This document shows, one piece after another, positions 10,685 to 20,603 of a DNA stretch of 64,000 bases; positions within the stretch are counted from its first letter, which is position 1; each line of letters opens with the position of its first letter. Below the pieces are notes generated by a model. It was not told where the DNA came from. It did no database searches and worked only from the letters and a program-made list of their open reading frames with translations. Source of the DNA: Alteromonas sp. KUL42 (lineage in GTDB: Bacteria > Pseudomonadota > Gammaproteobacteria > Enterobacterales > Alteromonadaceae); NCBI RefSeq assembly GCF_006538325.1, contig NZ_BJKK01000017.1, positions 1 to 64,000 on the forward strand, in the 5' to 3' direction. The translations under genes were made by a program, and so were the position numbers.

Positions 10685-11665
10685 TTAACTGGTACGCTCA
10701 ACCGACATATACGCCAGTGCAACAAGTGCGTCCTTGTATTGTGAATCTGGAATAACAGCTAGGCTATCTATGGCCATTTTGACTTCGTTATTCGCTTGTT
10801 CACGGGTGTAATCTAACGCGCCTGTTTCTTCCATAATCTGTTGAATACGCGTTAGGTGAGGCAAACCATTACCCTGTTCAATGGCTTCTTGAATAAGGTG
10901 TTTGTCTTCATTGCTTGTTGCATGCCACATGGCGTAAAGCAGTGGTAATGTTGGCTTGCCTTCAGCCAAATCGTCACCGGCATTTTTACCCATTTCTTCA
11001 CTGTCGGCCATGTAATCAAGAATATCGTCAGCCAGTTGGAACGCGGTGCCTAAATGTTTACCGTATTCTTGCATAGCCTTTTCAATATGCGCTTCTTTAT
11101 CGGTAAGCACGGCTGCTAGTTGGGTTGCCGCTTCAAACAAGCGAGCTGTTTTGCCATAGATAACGTCGAAATAACGTGCTTCAGTGGTCGAGGCGTCATT
11201 GCAGTTCATTAGCTGCAATACTTCGCCTTCGGCAATTTGGTTAGTGGCTTCAGACAAAATTTCCATTACGCGCATGCGCTTAAGGCTTACCATCATTTGA
11301 AATGAGCGGGTATACAGGAAATCACCCACTAATACAGAGGCTTGATTACCAAAGATCGCATTTGCCGTTTCGCGACCACGTCGCATGGTCGATTCGTCTA
11401 CCACGTCATCGTGCAACAATGTGGCAGTGTGAATAAATTCAACAATGGCTGCCAGCGTGTGGTGATCATTATTGTCAATGCCCATTGCTCGGGCGCTTAA
11501 CACGGTAAGCAATGGGCGTAGTCGTTTGCCGCCACTGTTTACAATGTAAAAACCAAGTTGATTGATAAGTGACACGTCTGAGTCAACTTGCTGTTGAATC
11601 AACTGGTTAACCGCCTGCATATCTTCGTGCGATAAGGCGCGGATTTGATCTATATCCATAGGCAT
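10685..11665 (-). CDS. ispB: Octaprenyl diphosphate synthase IspB
   Basis: A trans-prenyltransferase that extends farnesyl diphosphate with isopentenyl diphosphate to make the C40 side chain of ubiquinone and menaquinone. Both aspartate-rich motifs are present: DDVVDE at 86-91 (first, magnesium binding) and DDILD at 213-217 (second). GGKRLRP at 45-51 is the usual substrate-binding stretch. At 326 aa the length is normal. Divergence from rplU-rpmA-obgE is the conserved gammaproteobacterial order. The ATG at 11665 has only a weak ribosome site; M3 is a second possibility. The shared upstream region has the GATC cluster described separately. Confidence 0.95.
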   Translation of the reverse strand: MPMDIDQIRALSHEDMQAVNQLIQQQVDSDVSLINQLGFYIVNSGGKRLRPLLTVLSARAMGIDNNDHHTLAAIVEFIHTATLLHDDVVDESTMRRGRETANAIFGNQASVLVGDFLYTRSFQMMVSLKRMRVMEILSEATNQIAEGEVLQLMNCNDASTTEARYFDVIYGKTARLFEAATQLAAVLTDKEAHIEKAMQEYGKHLGTAFQLADDILDYMADSEEMGKNAGDDLAEGKPTLPLLYAMWHATSNEDKHLIQEAIEQGNGLPHLTRIQQIMEETGALDYTREQANNEVKMAIDSLAVIPDSQYKDALVALAYMSVERTS

Positions 11666-11789
11666 GGCAATAAAAACTTACTCTAACGTCTGGGTAGTAA
11701 CTGGTGGCGATTGTACCTTAATCAGGTTTTCTATCCACCCAATTGTCTTAAAAAATGACGGCTTACCGTATTTAAATGTACTTTGGCAT

Positions 11790-11895
11790 GATCAGTAATG
11801 ATCTTGTGCGATCCCGATCGTTCGCGATCAGCCTCTTTGGCGATCAATTGATCACAATTTTGATGTTTCATACTCAAATATATAATGCAAAGATC
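11790..11895. promoter_or_regulatory. Cluster of GATC sites in the ispB/rplU divergent region
   Basis: Seven GATC sites fall within 64 bp (at 11790, 11800, 11810, 11816, 11826, 11842 and 11850), with an eighth at 11892; about one per 256 bp is expected by chance. GATC is the Dam methylation, SeqA and MutH site, and mutH is in this window. The spacing partly follows 10 bp. Several sites sit in CGATC context, so a binding array for some other palindrome-reading regulator is also possible. Confidence 0.7.
11858..11886 (+). promoter_or_regulatory. Probable promoter of rplU-rpmA
   Basis: A perfect -10 TATAAT at 11881-11886 has TTTTGA at 11858-11863 (17-bp spacing) or TTGATG at 11860-11865 (15 bp) as -35. 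It lies about 200 bp before rplU and directly beside the GATC cluster. The -35 choice is uncertain. Confidence 0.5.
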
Positions 11896-12091
11896 GTACT
11901 TTTCTCCAATTTTTTCGCTATTTATGCCTTTTAAAGCTGCATAAAATGGGCAATTCGGGCATAATCCGCACCATGTTGGAAAAATAATCTATTTTTCTGC
12001 GAATCGGGGTTGTGATTTACGGATGTTTCACGTACAATTCGCGCCCTGTTTTTTGAATTGAAGCGTCAGTGGACGCAGAGCGGAGTTAACT

Positions 12092-12403
12092 ATGTACGCG
12101 GTTTTCCAAAGTGGCGGTAAACAACACCGTGTGGCCGAAGGCCAAACCGTTCGTCTTGAAAAAATCGAAGTAGCCCCAGGCGAAACGGTTGAATTTGACA
12201 AAGTTTTAATGGTAAGCAACGGTGACGATGTAAAAATCGGCACACCAATCGTTGCTGGTGGTAAGGTGACTGCTGAGGTTGTTACACACGGTCGTGGCGA
12301 TAAAGTAAAAATCGTTAAGTTCCGTCGTCGTAAGCACCACCGTAAGCAAGCTGGTCACCGTCAGTGGTTCACGGAAGTGAAAATCACTGGTATCAACGCA
12401 TAA
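12092..12403 (+). CDS. rplU: 50S ribosomal protein L21
   Basis: A 103-residue ribosomal protein that binds 23S rRNA. It has the standard start [14 protein letters not shown] and the basic C-terminal signature with [16 protein letters not shown] site precedes the ATG. It is followed 15 bp later by rpmA, the universal L21-L27 order, and both end at the strong terminator at 12709-12733. A long leader of about 200 nt between the likely promoter and the gene is open to regulation. Confidence 0.99.
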   Translation: MYAVFQSGGKQHRVAEGQTVRLEKIEVAPGETVEFDKVLMVSNGDDVKIGTPIVAGGKVTAEVVTHGRGDKVKIVKFRRRKHHRKQAGHRQWFTEVKITGINA

Positions 12404-12418
12404 TAGGAGCACGAACAC

Positions 12419-12676
12419 ATGGCACACAAAAAAGCTGGTGGTAGTACCAAAAACGGTCGTGATTCAGAAAGTAAACGCCTAGGTGTTAAGCGCTTTGGTG
12501 GTGAATCTGTTCTTGCTGGTAACATCATTGTTCGTCAACGTGGTACTCGTTTCCACGCTGGTGACAACATGGGTATCGGTAAAGACCACACGTTGTTTGC
12601 ATTAAAAGACGGTAAAGTTCAGTTCGACGTTAAAGGACCGAAGAACCGTAAATTTGTAAGCATCGTAGCTGAGTAA
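12419..12676 (+). CDS. rpmA: 50S ribosomal protein L27
   Basis: An 85-residue protein whose N-terminus reaches the peptidyl transferase centre. It begins [16 protein letters not shown], the conserved proteobacterial start without the cleaved leader seen in Firmicutes. The GTRFHAG motif of the L27 family follows. A TAGGAGC site lies about 8 nt upstream. Co-transcribed with rplU. Confidence 0.99.
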   Translation: MAHKKAGGSTKNGRDSESKRLGVKRFGGESVLAGNIIVRQRGTRFHAGDNMGIGKDHTLFALKDGKVQFDVKGPKNRKFVSIVAE

Positions 12677-12708
12677 GCGCGAAAGCTTCTCGCCGAACAG
12701 GCTTAGAA

Positions 12709-12733
12709 AAACCCCGCGCTTGCGGGGTTTTTT
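12709..12733 (+). terminator. Rho-independent terminator after rpmA
   Basis: Stem AAACCCCGC (12709-12717) and GCGGGGTTT (12722-12730), loop GCTT, then T residues. It separates the ribosomal protein genes from obgE. Confidence 0.9.
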
Positions 12734-12822
12734 GTTTTAACGCGCAAAGGCGTAATATGGTGTAAACTTAGGGTTTACTCAAGTAAGTTAATAACCCACG
12801 GCTTAATAGCCCGGAGTGATAA

Positions 12823-14037
<1,215 letters not shown>

Positions 14038-14064
14038 TTCACTCTAGCATTCTACACATTATAG

Positions 14065-14090
14065 AAGCACGACGTTCGTCGTGCTTTTTT
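14065..14090 (+). terminator. Rho-independent terminator after obgE
   Basis: Stem GCACGACG (14067-14074) and CGTCGTGC (14077-14084), extended by AA/TT, followed by a run of T. Confidence 0.88.
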
Positions 14091-14180
14091 GCATTTTCCC
14101 ATTAACAAATATTTATGAGAGCGTTAATTACGTGTCAGTTCCTGTATCATAAGCAACAGGAACATTGAGGTAGAAAGAAT

Positions 14181-14684
14181 ATGAAATTAGCAATGATTGC
14201 CGCCATGGCGAATAACCGAATAATCGGTGCAGACAATGACATGCCTTGGCATCTGCCGGCGGATTTGAAGCACTTTAAATCGGTTACTATGGGCAAGGCC
14301 GTGATCATGGGTAGAAAAACCTATGAGTCAATTGGTAAGGCATTACCGGGGCGCCCTAACATCGTTATTACCAGTAACAGTGAATACAGTCTATCTGATG
14401 CAACGGTAGTAGACTCTCCAGAATCTGCACTAGAAGTTGCAAAAGCACTGAGTACAGATACTGATGAAATTATGGTTATTGGCGGCGGAACTATCTATCA
14501 GTTATTTCTTGATTCTGCTGACACTCTGTATTTAACGTATATTGACTTAGACGTACCTGGTGATACTCAGTTTCCAGATTTTGAAGCGTTAGATTCGTGG
14601 ACAGAAGAAGAGCGCGAAGTCTTCCAGCCTGATGATAAAAACCCTCATTCCTATTGCTTTGTTAAGTTAACTAGGCGCAAGTAA
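14181..14684 (+). CDS. folA: Dihydrofolate reductase
   Basis: Reduces dihydrofolate to tetrahydrofolate with NADPH; it serves thymidylate synthesis by ThyA, encoded at 46992. The 167-aa protein has the usual chromosomal FolA landmarks: AMANNRIIGADNDMPWHLPAD at the start (catalytic Asp in the LPADLKHF helix), GRKTYESIG and the IVITSN strand, then IMVIGGG with the cofactor loop. GAGG lies upstream of the ATG. It is a single gene, preceded by the obgE terminator and followed by about 150 bp before the convergent small gene at 14833. Confidence 0.97.
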   Translation: MKLAMIAAMANNRIIGADNDMPWHLPADLKHFKSVTMGKAVIMGRKTYESIGKALPGRPNIVITSNSEYSLSDATVVDSPESALEVAKALSTDTDEIMVIGGGTIYQLFLDSADTLYLTYIDLDVPGDTQFPDFEALDSWTEEEREVFQPDDKNPHSYCFVKLTRRK

Positions 14685-14832
14685 GAGGAACTTATAACAG
14701 GTATGTTATTCGGCGACTTCAACGTCTTATATGATAAATAATCTTCCCAACGATTCGCACTATGCTAAACACAACAAATTCAAATGGTGGATATGGGCAG
14801 GAAACCGACTTTGTTTCAACCTCTTTTGTTTT

Positions 14833-15162
14833 TCAAAAGCGCGTTGCTAAATCGTTTACATGAGAGAGCAATTCTAATGCTTTATTTCTGTCAACATGCA
14901 GCTTACACGCTGAAGTTGCCAAATTGATTTTATGTACAAGCTCGTGAGAGTCCAAGAACTTCTCAAGTTGAGGGGCCTTAAAATAGTCGCCCCATATAAC
15001 TCGAATTTCTGGCTTAACCTTTTCAGCATGAATTTCCTTTTCTCTTACCAAGCTTGAAATCCGTACGTTATCCGAAAGTGTGGGTGTTTCGTTTTTACTT
15101 TTTTTACTTTGATTAAGTGAGTCACTATAACGGTTTGCGTAGTGCACTATTTGTATCTGCAA
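14833..15162 (-). CDS. Hypothetical protein (109 aa)
   Basis: I do not recognise this protein. It is charged and probably helical, with no signal or membrane segment. The longest reading starts with TTG at 15162, whose ribosome site (AGGG) is weak and close; the in-frame frame is closed by a stop about 35 bp further up, so the start must lie here or downstream. It lies 48 bp after the gene ending at 15211 on the same strand and may form an operon with it, under the possible Fur box at 15622-15637. The uncertain start and lack of known relatives keep confidence modest. Confidence 0.45.
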   Translation of the reverse strand: MQIQIVHYANRYSDSLNQSKKSKNETPTLSDNVRISSLVREKEIHAEKVKPEIRVIWGDYFKAPQLEKFLDSHELVHKINLATSACKLHVDRNKALELLSHVNDLATRF

Positions 15163-15210
15163 ACCCTGTCGCGAAGAAGTGGGTGCATATTAAAAAACAG
15201 TGGCACTACT

Positions 15211-15576
15211 TTACGCCTTGAATTTCCATGTAACACCGTGTTCAACCATGCTCTCCGAAGCTGTAACTACTGTGTGAGCTCGGTCAATAATTGCATTTCT
15301 ATAAAGCGGTAGCCTTAGATGAAAATATGTCTCTTCTAACATACTTGCTAGTGACATAATTTTTTTAGCCATTTTAGTGTTAGTTCCACCGTCAATCTCT
15401 AACAAAATAACTGCAATATCAAAAGCGCATCCCAAGTAAGGCACTGCCTCGCTGAGCTGGCCGCTATACATAAGCATGTTTCCTTGCATTTCATCCCTTG
15501 CCATCACGTGAATCGCTTGTTCAGGATGACTGTAAACCCAATCAGTATGTTTTGGGCACAAAAATTGTAGTTGCAT
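15211..15576 (-). CDS. Hypothetical protein with N-terminal CPKH motif, possibly iron-regulated (121 aa)
   Basis: Unrecognised family. I chose the ATG at 15576 because AGGAGGAG lies 5 nt upstream, giving a product that begins MQLQFLCPKH; an upstream in-frame ATG at 15624 lacks such a site. The protein looks alpha-helical, and the middle (MYSGQLSEAVPYLGCAFDIA) resembles a TPR-like helix pair. Cysteine and histidine near the start could bind metal. A possible Fur box sits about 50 bp upstream. Its neighbour towards 14833 is on the same strand. It lies downstream of rpoS but is separated from it by a terminator. Function unknown; an iron-responsive role is only inference from the box. Confidence 0.7.
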   Translation of the reverse strand: MQLQFLCPKHTDWVYSHPEQAIHVMARDEMQGNMLMYSGQLSEAVPYLGCAFDIAVILLEIDGGTNTKMAKKIMSLASMLEETYFHLRLPLYRNAIIDRAHTVVTASESMVEHGVTWKFKA

Positions 15577-15621
15577 GTTGGCTCCTCCTGAATACACCAT
15601 AGAATAATAATTTTCCACATG

Positions 15622-15637
15622 CAAATGATAATTATTT
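15622..15637. promoter_or_regulatory. Possible Fur box upstream of the 15211-15576 gene
   Basis: AAATGATAATTATTT at 15623-15637 is a 15-bp palindrome with one mismatched pair. Its TGATAAT half is identical to the half-site of the gammaproteobacterial Fur consensus; the other half (ATTTCTA in the 7-1-7 view) is weaker. It lies in the promoter zone of the small minus-strand gene. Confidence 0.45.
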
Positions 15638-15670
15638 CTATTTTGGCTTTTGAGGATGACAAAGTAAAAA

Positions 15671-15706
15671 AAATCCCCACGAATTGCTTTGCGGGGATTT
15701 TTTGTT
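15671..15706 (-). terminator. Terminator downstream of rpoS
   Basis: Stem AAATCCCC (15671-15678) and GGGGATTT (15693-15700), flanked by A and T tracts, so it can act on both strands. It lies about 55 bp after the rpoS stop on the minus strand. Confidence 0.8.
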
Positions 15707-15757
15707 AAAGATAAGCACTGATTTGGCTATAACCATCTCGGGTGCATTGAATGGGGG

Positions 15758-16750
15758 CTATTTCATTTGATCAAACAAGTTTTCTAATGAAAGGCCTTGG
15801 TGACCAAGCATGTCGCGTAACCTGCGAAGTGCCTCAACTTGAATTTGGCGAACACGCTCTCGCGTCAACCCAATTTCAACACCTACATCCTCTAGGGTAG
15901 ATGGTTCATAACCCATTAATCCAAAGCGTCTTGCAAGTACTTCTCGTTGCTTGGGGTTTAGTTCTTCTAACCATGTAATAATGTTTGTTTTAATGTCAGA
16001 ATCTTGTAAGCACTCTTCAGGGCTAAACTCTTTTTCGTCTGCAATAATATCAAGTAGCGCTTTGTCGTTTTCACCACCAATTGGTGTGTCTACTGACGTA
16101 ATACGCTCATTTAGACGAAGCATCTTTGTCACGTCTTCAACGGGCTTATCAAGTGCTGCTGCTATTTCTTCAGCTGTTGGCTCATGATCCAGCTTTTGAG
16201 ATAACTCACGTGACGCTCTAAGGTATACGTTAAGTTCTTTAACAACGTGTATAGGCAAACGGATGGTGCGCGTTTGGTTCATTATGGCGCGTTCAATAGT
16301 CTGTCTAATCCACCATGTGGCGTAAGTTGAGAAACGGAACCCACGTTCTGGGTCAAACTTCTCTACAGCGCGAATAAGGCCTAAATTTCCCTCTTCAATA
16401 AGGTCAAGTAGAGCTAATCCACGATTGTTGTAACGGCGAGCTATTTTCACAACCAAGCGAAGGTTGCTTACAATCATACGTTTGCGCGAGGCTTCACAGC
16501 CTTTCAGTGAGCGGCGTGCAAAATACACTTCTTCTTCTGCGGTAAGCAGTGGTGAAAAACCAATCTCACCAAGATAAAGTTGTGTTGCATCCAGATTTTT
16601 AGGTTGGTCATCCTGACTGAAAAGTGCGTCATCACTCTCCAATTCAGCATCGTTTGTTAAGGTCTCGTCAGCCTTCATATCAGCTGGCATATCGATGACT
16701 TCTAAGTCATCTTGAGGTTTTGATTCCAAGGCTTTCGTTGATTTACCCAT
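15758..16750 (-). CDS. rpoS: RNA polymerase sigma factor RpoS
   Basis: The stationary-phase and general stress sigma factor. At 330 aa it has E. coli RpoS length. Region 1.2 begins at about [16 protein letters not shown] (residues 54-69); region 2 has the [18 protein letters not shown] and [16 protein letters not shown] core; region 4 ends in the HTH with [13 protein letters not shown]. The N-terminus is acidic. It lies downstream of nlpD on the same strand with a 74-bp gap, the conserved order in which the main rpoS promoter lies inside nlpD. Genes upstream (pcm, yqaA) are also stress or envelope genes. Confidence 0.97.
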   Translation of the reverse strand: MGKSTKALESKPQDDLEVIDMPADMKADETLTNDAELESDDALFSQDDQPKNLDATQLYLGEIGFSPLLTAEEEVYFARRSLKGCEASRKRMIVSNLRLVVKIARRYNNRGLALLDLIEEGNLGLIRAVEKFDPERGFRFSTYATWWIRQTIERAIMNQTRTIRLPIHVVKELNVYLRASRELSQKLDHEPTAEEIAAALDKPVEDVTKMLRLNERITSVDTPIGGENDKALLDIIADEKEFSPEECLQDSDIKTNIITWLEELNPKQREVLARRFGLMGYEPSTLEDVGVEIGLTRERVRQIQVEALRRLRDMLGHQGLSLENLFDQMK

Positions 16751-16824
16751 CGTGAATCTCCTGCTACAAGGTTTGCCTTATGACGTTTCTCCTTTGTCTT
16801 TTTTCTTATTATTTATTGTTATTA

Positions 16825-17715
16825 TTATAATCTTGGCAGGTATTTAAGCGGGTCTAAAGATTTCCCACGATACCTAACTTCAAAATGAAGCTTAACCGAA
16901 TCTGTACCGCTGTTACCCATGGTTGCTATTTTTTGACCCGCCGACACCCATTCACGTTCTTTAACTACTATGGTGTCATTGTATGCGTAAGCACTTAAGA
17001 AAGTATCGGTATGCTTAATTATTACTAAGTTACCGTAGCCGCGAAGAGCACTTCCTGAGTAAACAACTTTCCCATCTGCTGCGGCAAGTACATTACTGCC
17101 TCGCGCACCAGCTATATCTATACCTTTGTTGCCCGATTCCGCCTTACTGAATGTGTCAACCAGTTTACCTTGTGCGGGCCACACCCATTGCTTTACCTTA
17201 CTTGGGAAACTTGTTGGAGCGACTTTTTTCACGCTCGAAACAGGCTTCTTAGGAACAACTACCGGTGCAGTTGTTGGAACAGGTATTTTAGGTGCTTTAA
17301 CAATTTCTTCACTTTCACGATACGCCTGTGTTTTTTTGCGGTCAACCAGACTTTTGTCTACACTGGGCGTGGTCGGATCTGTTGACTTTTTAGTCAGTTT
17401 TGGCGATCTATCGGTGGCATAGGCTGCCTTACTAGGGGGCGTAACCCGAAGAGTTTGGCCGGGGAAAATAGTGTAAGGTTCAGATAATCCGTTATATTTT
17501 GCAAGATCTAGATAATCGTTACCGGTGTACCAAGCCACTGCAAAAAGGGTGTCGCCACGTTGTACTTTATACGTATCTTGGGTGTATTCTTCGCTGCCAT
17601 CAACAACTTGACTATTAAGTAATACAACAGGAGCAGGGGCGCTTCTGTCTGCGCATCCTTGCAGAGCGAATAGATAGAGTAATGTAGCTGCAACAGTCCC
17701 TAGCGGCTTAAGCAT
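16825..17715 (-). CDS. nlpD: NlpD lipoprotein, LysM and degenerate LytM domains
   Basis: An outer-membrane lipoprotein that activates amidase AmiC during cell separation in E. coli. A lipoprotein signal ends in LQGC with C21 as the lipidated residue. A LysM peptidoglycan-binding domain covers about residues 49-92 (YKVQRGDTLFAVAWYTG). A low-complexity linker rich in K, P and T follows, and a LytM/M23 domain occupies about 180-295. The first zinc motif reads GNKGIDIAG, lacking the catalytic histidine, as in E. coli NlpD, so it is a regulator rather than an enzyme. It starts 1 bp after yqaA. Confidence 0.95.
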   Translation of the reverse strand: MLKPLGTVAATLLYLFALQGCADRSAPAPVVLLNSQVVDGSEEYTQDTYKVQRGDTLFAVAWYTGNDYLDLAKYNGLSEPYTIFPGQTLRVTPPSKAAYATDRSPKLTKKSTDPTTPSVDKSLVDRKKTQAYRESEEIVKAPKIPVPTTAPVVVPKKPVSSVKKVAPTSFPSKVKQWVWPAQGKLVDTFSKAESGNKGIDIAGARGSNVLAAADGKVVYSGSALRGYGNLVIIKHTDTFLSAYAYNDTIVVKEREWVSAGQKIATMGNSGTDSVKLHFEVRYRGKSLDPLKYLPRL

Positions 17716-17716
17716 G

Positions 17717-18295
17717 TCATCGCAGCAACAAGTAAGCGGCTATGGCAAGTAATACCACGCCCCAGCCAAGAATTTCTACATACTGCCGTAGCTTTTGCTC
17801 CATGGCTGCTCCACCCCAGCGCATTAACCCTGCAACCAAAAAGAAACGGGCACCGCGACCAACAGCCGACGCAATGATGAAAGGAAAGAATGCCATTTGC
17901 AGGAAACCAGCGCTTACAGTGAATATTTTATAGGGGATAGGCGAGAACCCCGCTAAAAATACAACCCACACGCCATAATCCTTAAACCACTGCATGGCGG
18001 TATCTATTTTGTGTGCATAGCCCCATTGCTCAATAAGCGGTGAGAGCCAAGCCTCAAAGGCAAAATAGCCGAGACAATATCCTGCAATACCGCCCAAAAT
18101 AGACGCAATTGTGGTAATAAGCGCAAATTGCCACGCTCTGTTTGGTTGAGATAACGCCATGGGCGCTAACATTACATCGGGAGGAATAGGAAAGAACACC
18201 GATTCTGAAAAGCTGAGCCCACCTAAGTATTTGGTTGCATGACGATGCCTGGCCCAGCGTAATGCCATGTCATAGCATGGCTCAAAAAGCTTCAC
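17717..18295 (-). CDS. yqaA: YqaA-like DedA/SNARE-associated family membrane protein
   Basis: A 192-residue inner-membrane protein of the YqaA branch of the DedA/VTT family. It has a characteristic re-entrant segment, [20 protein letters not shown] at about residues 28-48, and [19 protein letters not shown] at about 110-130. Three to four hydrophobic helices surround these. Relatives are thought to act as lipid scramblases or transporters; the substrate here is not known. The start is a GTG that overlaps the TGA of pcm (GTGA), so the genes are translationally coupled. The position between pcm and nlpD is seen in several gammaproteobacteria. Confidence 0.85.
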   Translation of the reverse strand: MKLFEPCYDMALRWARHRHATKYLGGLSFSESVFFPIPPDVMLAPMALSQPNRAWQFALITTIASILGGIAGYCLGYFAFEAWLSPLIEQWGYAHKIDTAMQWFKDYGVWVVFLAGFSPIPYKIFTVSAGFLQMAFFPFIIASAVGRGARFFLVAGLMRWGGAAMEQKLRQYVEILGWGVVLLAIAAYLLLR

Positions 18296-18927
18296 ATTAG
18301 CTCTCCTGCAACAAGGGGGACAAACCTGACTGACTCAATGGTTGAGGTTTGTAGCTCACCTTCTATTCTATCAATGCAAAGCAGTGATTGTTGTTCGTTA
18401 CCCACAGGGATAATCATTCTACCGCCTTCTTTAAGCTGATCGCACAAATCTTGAGGAAGGCTTGCCGCAGCCGCCGTAACAATAATGGCGTCGTAAGGGC
18501 CTTTTGAAACCCAACCTTTCCAACCGTCACCGTGTTTCATAGAGATATTGTGAAGGTCGAGTTGGTTCATGCGGCGTTTAGCTTGAAACTGCAGTGATTT
18601 GATGCGTTCTACACTAAATACTTTATTAAAAAGCTGGGCTAAAATGGCGGTTTGATAACCTGAACCTGTGCCTATTTCTAACACCTTTTCAGGTTTATTT
18701 GGGCTATCTAGTAGCAATTCGGTCATTTTGGCAACAATATACGGCTGCGAAATGGTTTGTCCTTGACCAATGGGCAATGCCGTATTTTGATAGGCCTTGT
18801 GTTTTAATGCGTCGGGTAAAAAACCTTCGCGGGGTGTACCTGCAATGGCGTTTAACACAGCTTGCGAACGTATACCTTCGTTATATAGCAGCTGTGCTAA
18901 CGCGTCTCCTTTTCTAGAAGCTCTCAT
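18292..18927 (-). CDS. pcm: Protein-L-isoaspartate O-methyltransferase
   Basis: Repairs age-damaged proteins by methylating L-isoaspartyl residues with S-adenosylmethionine. The 211-aa protein is similar to E. coli Pcm over its length, with [16 protein letters not shown] (about 52-67), the SAM-binding [16 protein letters not shown] (about 80-95) and the C-terminal [10 protein letters not shown]. It is upstream of yqaA, nlpD and rpoS, consistent with a stationary-phase survival role. In the usual order surE lies just upstream and overlaps pcm; here there is only a 129-bp gap up to truD and no surE. Confidence 0.96.
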   Translation of the reverse strand: MRASRKGDALAQLLYNEGIRSQAVLNAIAGTPREGFLPDALKHKAYQNTALPIGQGQTISQPYIVAKMTELLLDSPNKPEKVLEIGTGSGYQTAILAQLFNKVFSVERIKSLQFQAKRRMNQLDLHNISMKHGDGWKGWVSKGPYDAIIVTAAAASLPQDLCDQLKEGGRMIIPVGNEQQSLLCIDRIEGELQTSTIESVRFVPLVAGELM

Positions 18928-19056
18928 GATATTGCGTACTTTCCTTTATTATTATTCAAAACTACGCAAAACAGGTGATTTTGCGAGCCACGCTTTTGTG
19001 TATATTATCTAAACTTTAAACAACCGTCATGTGCGCTAAAAACAAACAGTCCATTT
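18928..19056. other. Gap where surE is normally found
   Basis: The region between truD and pcm is 129 bp long and AT-rich; no fragment of surE can be read on either strand. It may hold a promoter for pcm-yqaA-nlpD-rpoS. Confidence 0.6.
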
Positions 19057-20133
19057 TTATACTCTGTTTATTGGCGATAAGGTCTCGACGCACTCTCTTA
19101 ACACCGAAGTTGCAAAACAGCCACTGGGAAGTGCAAACGAAACAGTAAATGTATCACCCTTAACCAACCATTCAAGTTGTGATGGCCAAATTTTGATAGC
19201 GCGACGTTCTTGTTCAAAGCCGCACTGACTTAAAAAGTCCACCACTTGTGCATGTTGATGAGCGACTTCCTCTTCCATTTTAAGCGCAGCGTGTGATGTT
19301 GCTAAATTGCCTTTACCCCATAGCGGTGCTGATGGGCAAACGTCTTTGTCATTGTAACGTTGCTGTGTCTGTTCGTGTCTACTAGCCTCTTGATGCACAA
19401 AATAGCTATTTGAGCCCGACAGCACTAAGGCATCGCCTTCCAAAACCTTATCAAATTGTCCTTGTGCTAAGCGGGTCGAGAGCATTTCATTAAACAACCA
19501 ACTGCGCAGTGCCGACAGTGCCATAGAGCGTTTGTTTCTGTGTCGTATGGTTTCACCATTAACCATACGCTCGGCCATAACAAGGTTTCCACCGCGCTGT
19601 ACTTCACCCATTTCGTTTAAGCGCATAACGCCAAAGCGTTGCTCGCCGTAATAATTTGGTACGCCGTGTTGAGCAATTTCCTTTAAACGTGCTTCTATTG
19701 CTTCTGGGTGTAGTACTTGACGCAACGTAATAGTGAAGTGATTGCCTTTTAGCTGGCCAGTGCGTAATTTTTTGTTGTGTCTTGTTTGTTTTAAAACCCG
19801 CACACCTTCAAGTTCAAAGCCACTAAAATCAAAGTCTGCTTTGCCGGGAGCGTGTATGCCAAACCACTGCTGTGTAACCGCATATTTGTCTTTCCTGCCT
19901 GCATAGGTCACTTGGCGCAGTGGCAAATTAACAAACCGCGCCAATTGCTCGGCAACATAAGCGGTATTGGTGTTTGTCTTTTCGATAAAAACGAACTGAT
20001 GCTCGCCCTCGCCACAAGGCTCGTAACCCAAATCTTCTACAACTTGAAAGTCGTCGGCTTGAAATTTGAAGATGCCTGTAGAAACAGGTTTAGTGAAATA
20101 ATATTGCCAGTGTTCGGTATCTAACGGTTTCAT
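19057..20133 (-). CDS. truD: tRNA pseudouridine(13) synthase TruD
   Basis: Converts U13 of tRNA-Glu to pseudouridine. The catalytic aspartate is D82 in [30 protein letters not shown] near the N-terminus and NYYGEQRFG in the middle are TruD signatures. At 358 aa it is of normal length. It overlaps ispF by 4 bp (ATGA) in the ftsB-ispD-ispF-truD operon. The C-terminal domain shows moderate divergence, with a long insertion-like stretch rich in H and Q about residues 240-285. Confidence 0.95.
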   Translation of the reverse strand: MKPLDTEHWQYYFTKPVSTGIFKFQADDFQVVEDLGYEPCGEGEHQFVFIEKTNTNTAYVAEQLARFVNLPLRQVTYAGRKDKYAVTQQWFGIHAPGKADFDFSGFELEGVRVLKQTRHNKKLRTGQLKGNHFTITLRQVLHPEAIEARLKEIAQHGVPNYYGEQRFGVMRLNEMGEVQRGGNLVMAERMVNGETIRHRNKRSMALSALRSWLFNEMLSTRLAQGQFDKVLEGDALVLSGSNSYFVHQEASRHEQTQQRYNDKDVCPSAPLWGKGNLATSHAALKMEEEVAHQHAQVVDFLSQCGFEQERRAIKIWPSQLEWLVKGDTFTVSFALPSGCFATSVLRECVETLSPINRV

Positions 20134-20603
20134 AGTTTTTCCAATAGCACTACAGCATGCGACGCAATACCTTCTTTGCGTCCAGTATATCCAAGCTTTT
20201 CGGTGGTGGTGGCTTTTACGTTGATATCATCAATGTGAACATCGCAGTCTTTGGCAATAATTTCACGCATGGCGTGAATGTGTGGCGCCATCTTGGGCGC
20301 TTGAGCCACTATGGTCATATCGGCATTACTAAGTTTGTAGCCTTTCTCTTTGACCACAGCAACAACATGACGCAATAAAACACGGCTGTCCGCACCGGCG
20401 TAAGCGTCATCGGTGTCGGGAAAGTGTTTGCCAATGTCGCCTAGCGCGGCACCACCCAGTAGCGCATCGCATAGCGCATGTAGTAACACGTCACCGTCAG
20501 AGTGCGCTACAAGCCCTTCAACATAATCAATCTTTACGCCACCAATTGTGATGGGGCCTTCACCACCAAATTTGTGTACGTCAAAGCCGTGTCCTATTCG
20601 CAT
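20130..20603 (-). CDS. ispF: 2-C-methyl-D-erythritol 2,4-cyclodiphosphate synthase IspF
   Basis: The fifth step of the MEP isoprenoid pathway, forming the cyclodiphosphate. The zinc ligands are visible: D8 and H10 in GFDVHKF, and H42 in the conserved [20 protein letters not shown] region starting around VLLH. It is 157 aa, typical. It overlaps ispD by 10 bp and truD by 4 bp, so the operon is tightly coupled. The product feeds the prenyl chain made by IspB at 10685. Confidence 0.97.
   Translation of the reverse strand: MRIGHGFDVHKFGGEGPITIGGVKIDYVEGLVAHSDGDVLLHALCDALLGGAALGDIGKHFPDTDDAYAGADSRVLLRHVVAVVKEKGYKLSNADMTIVAQAPKMAPHIHAMREIIAKDCDVHIDDINVKATTTEKLGYTGRKEGIASHAVVLLEKL

Noticed and set aside
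14788-14930. Short + strand frame after folA
   Set aside because: Under 50 codons, no ribosome site, antisense to the 14833 gene for most of its length.
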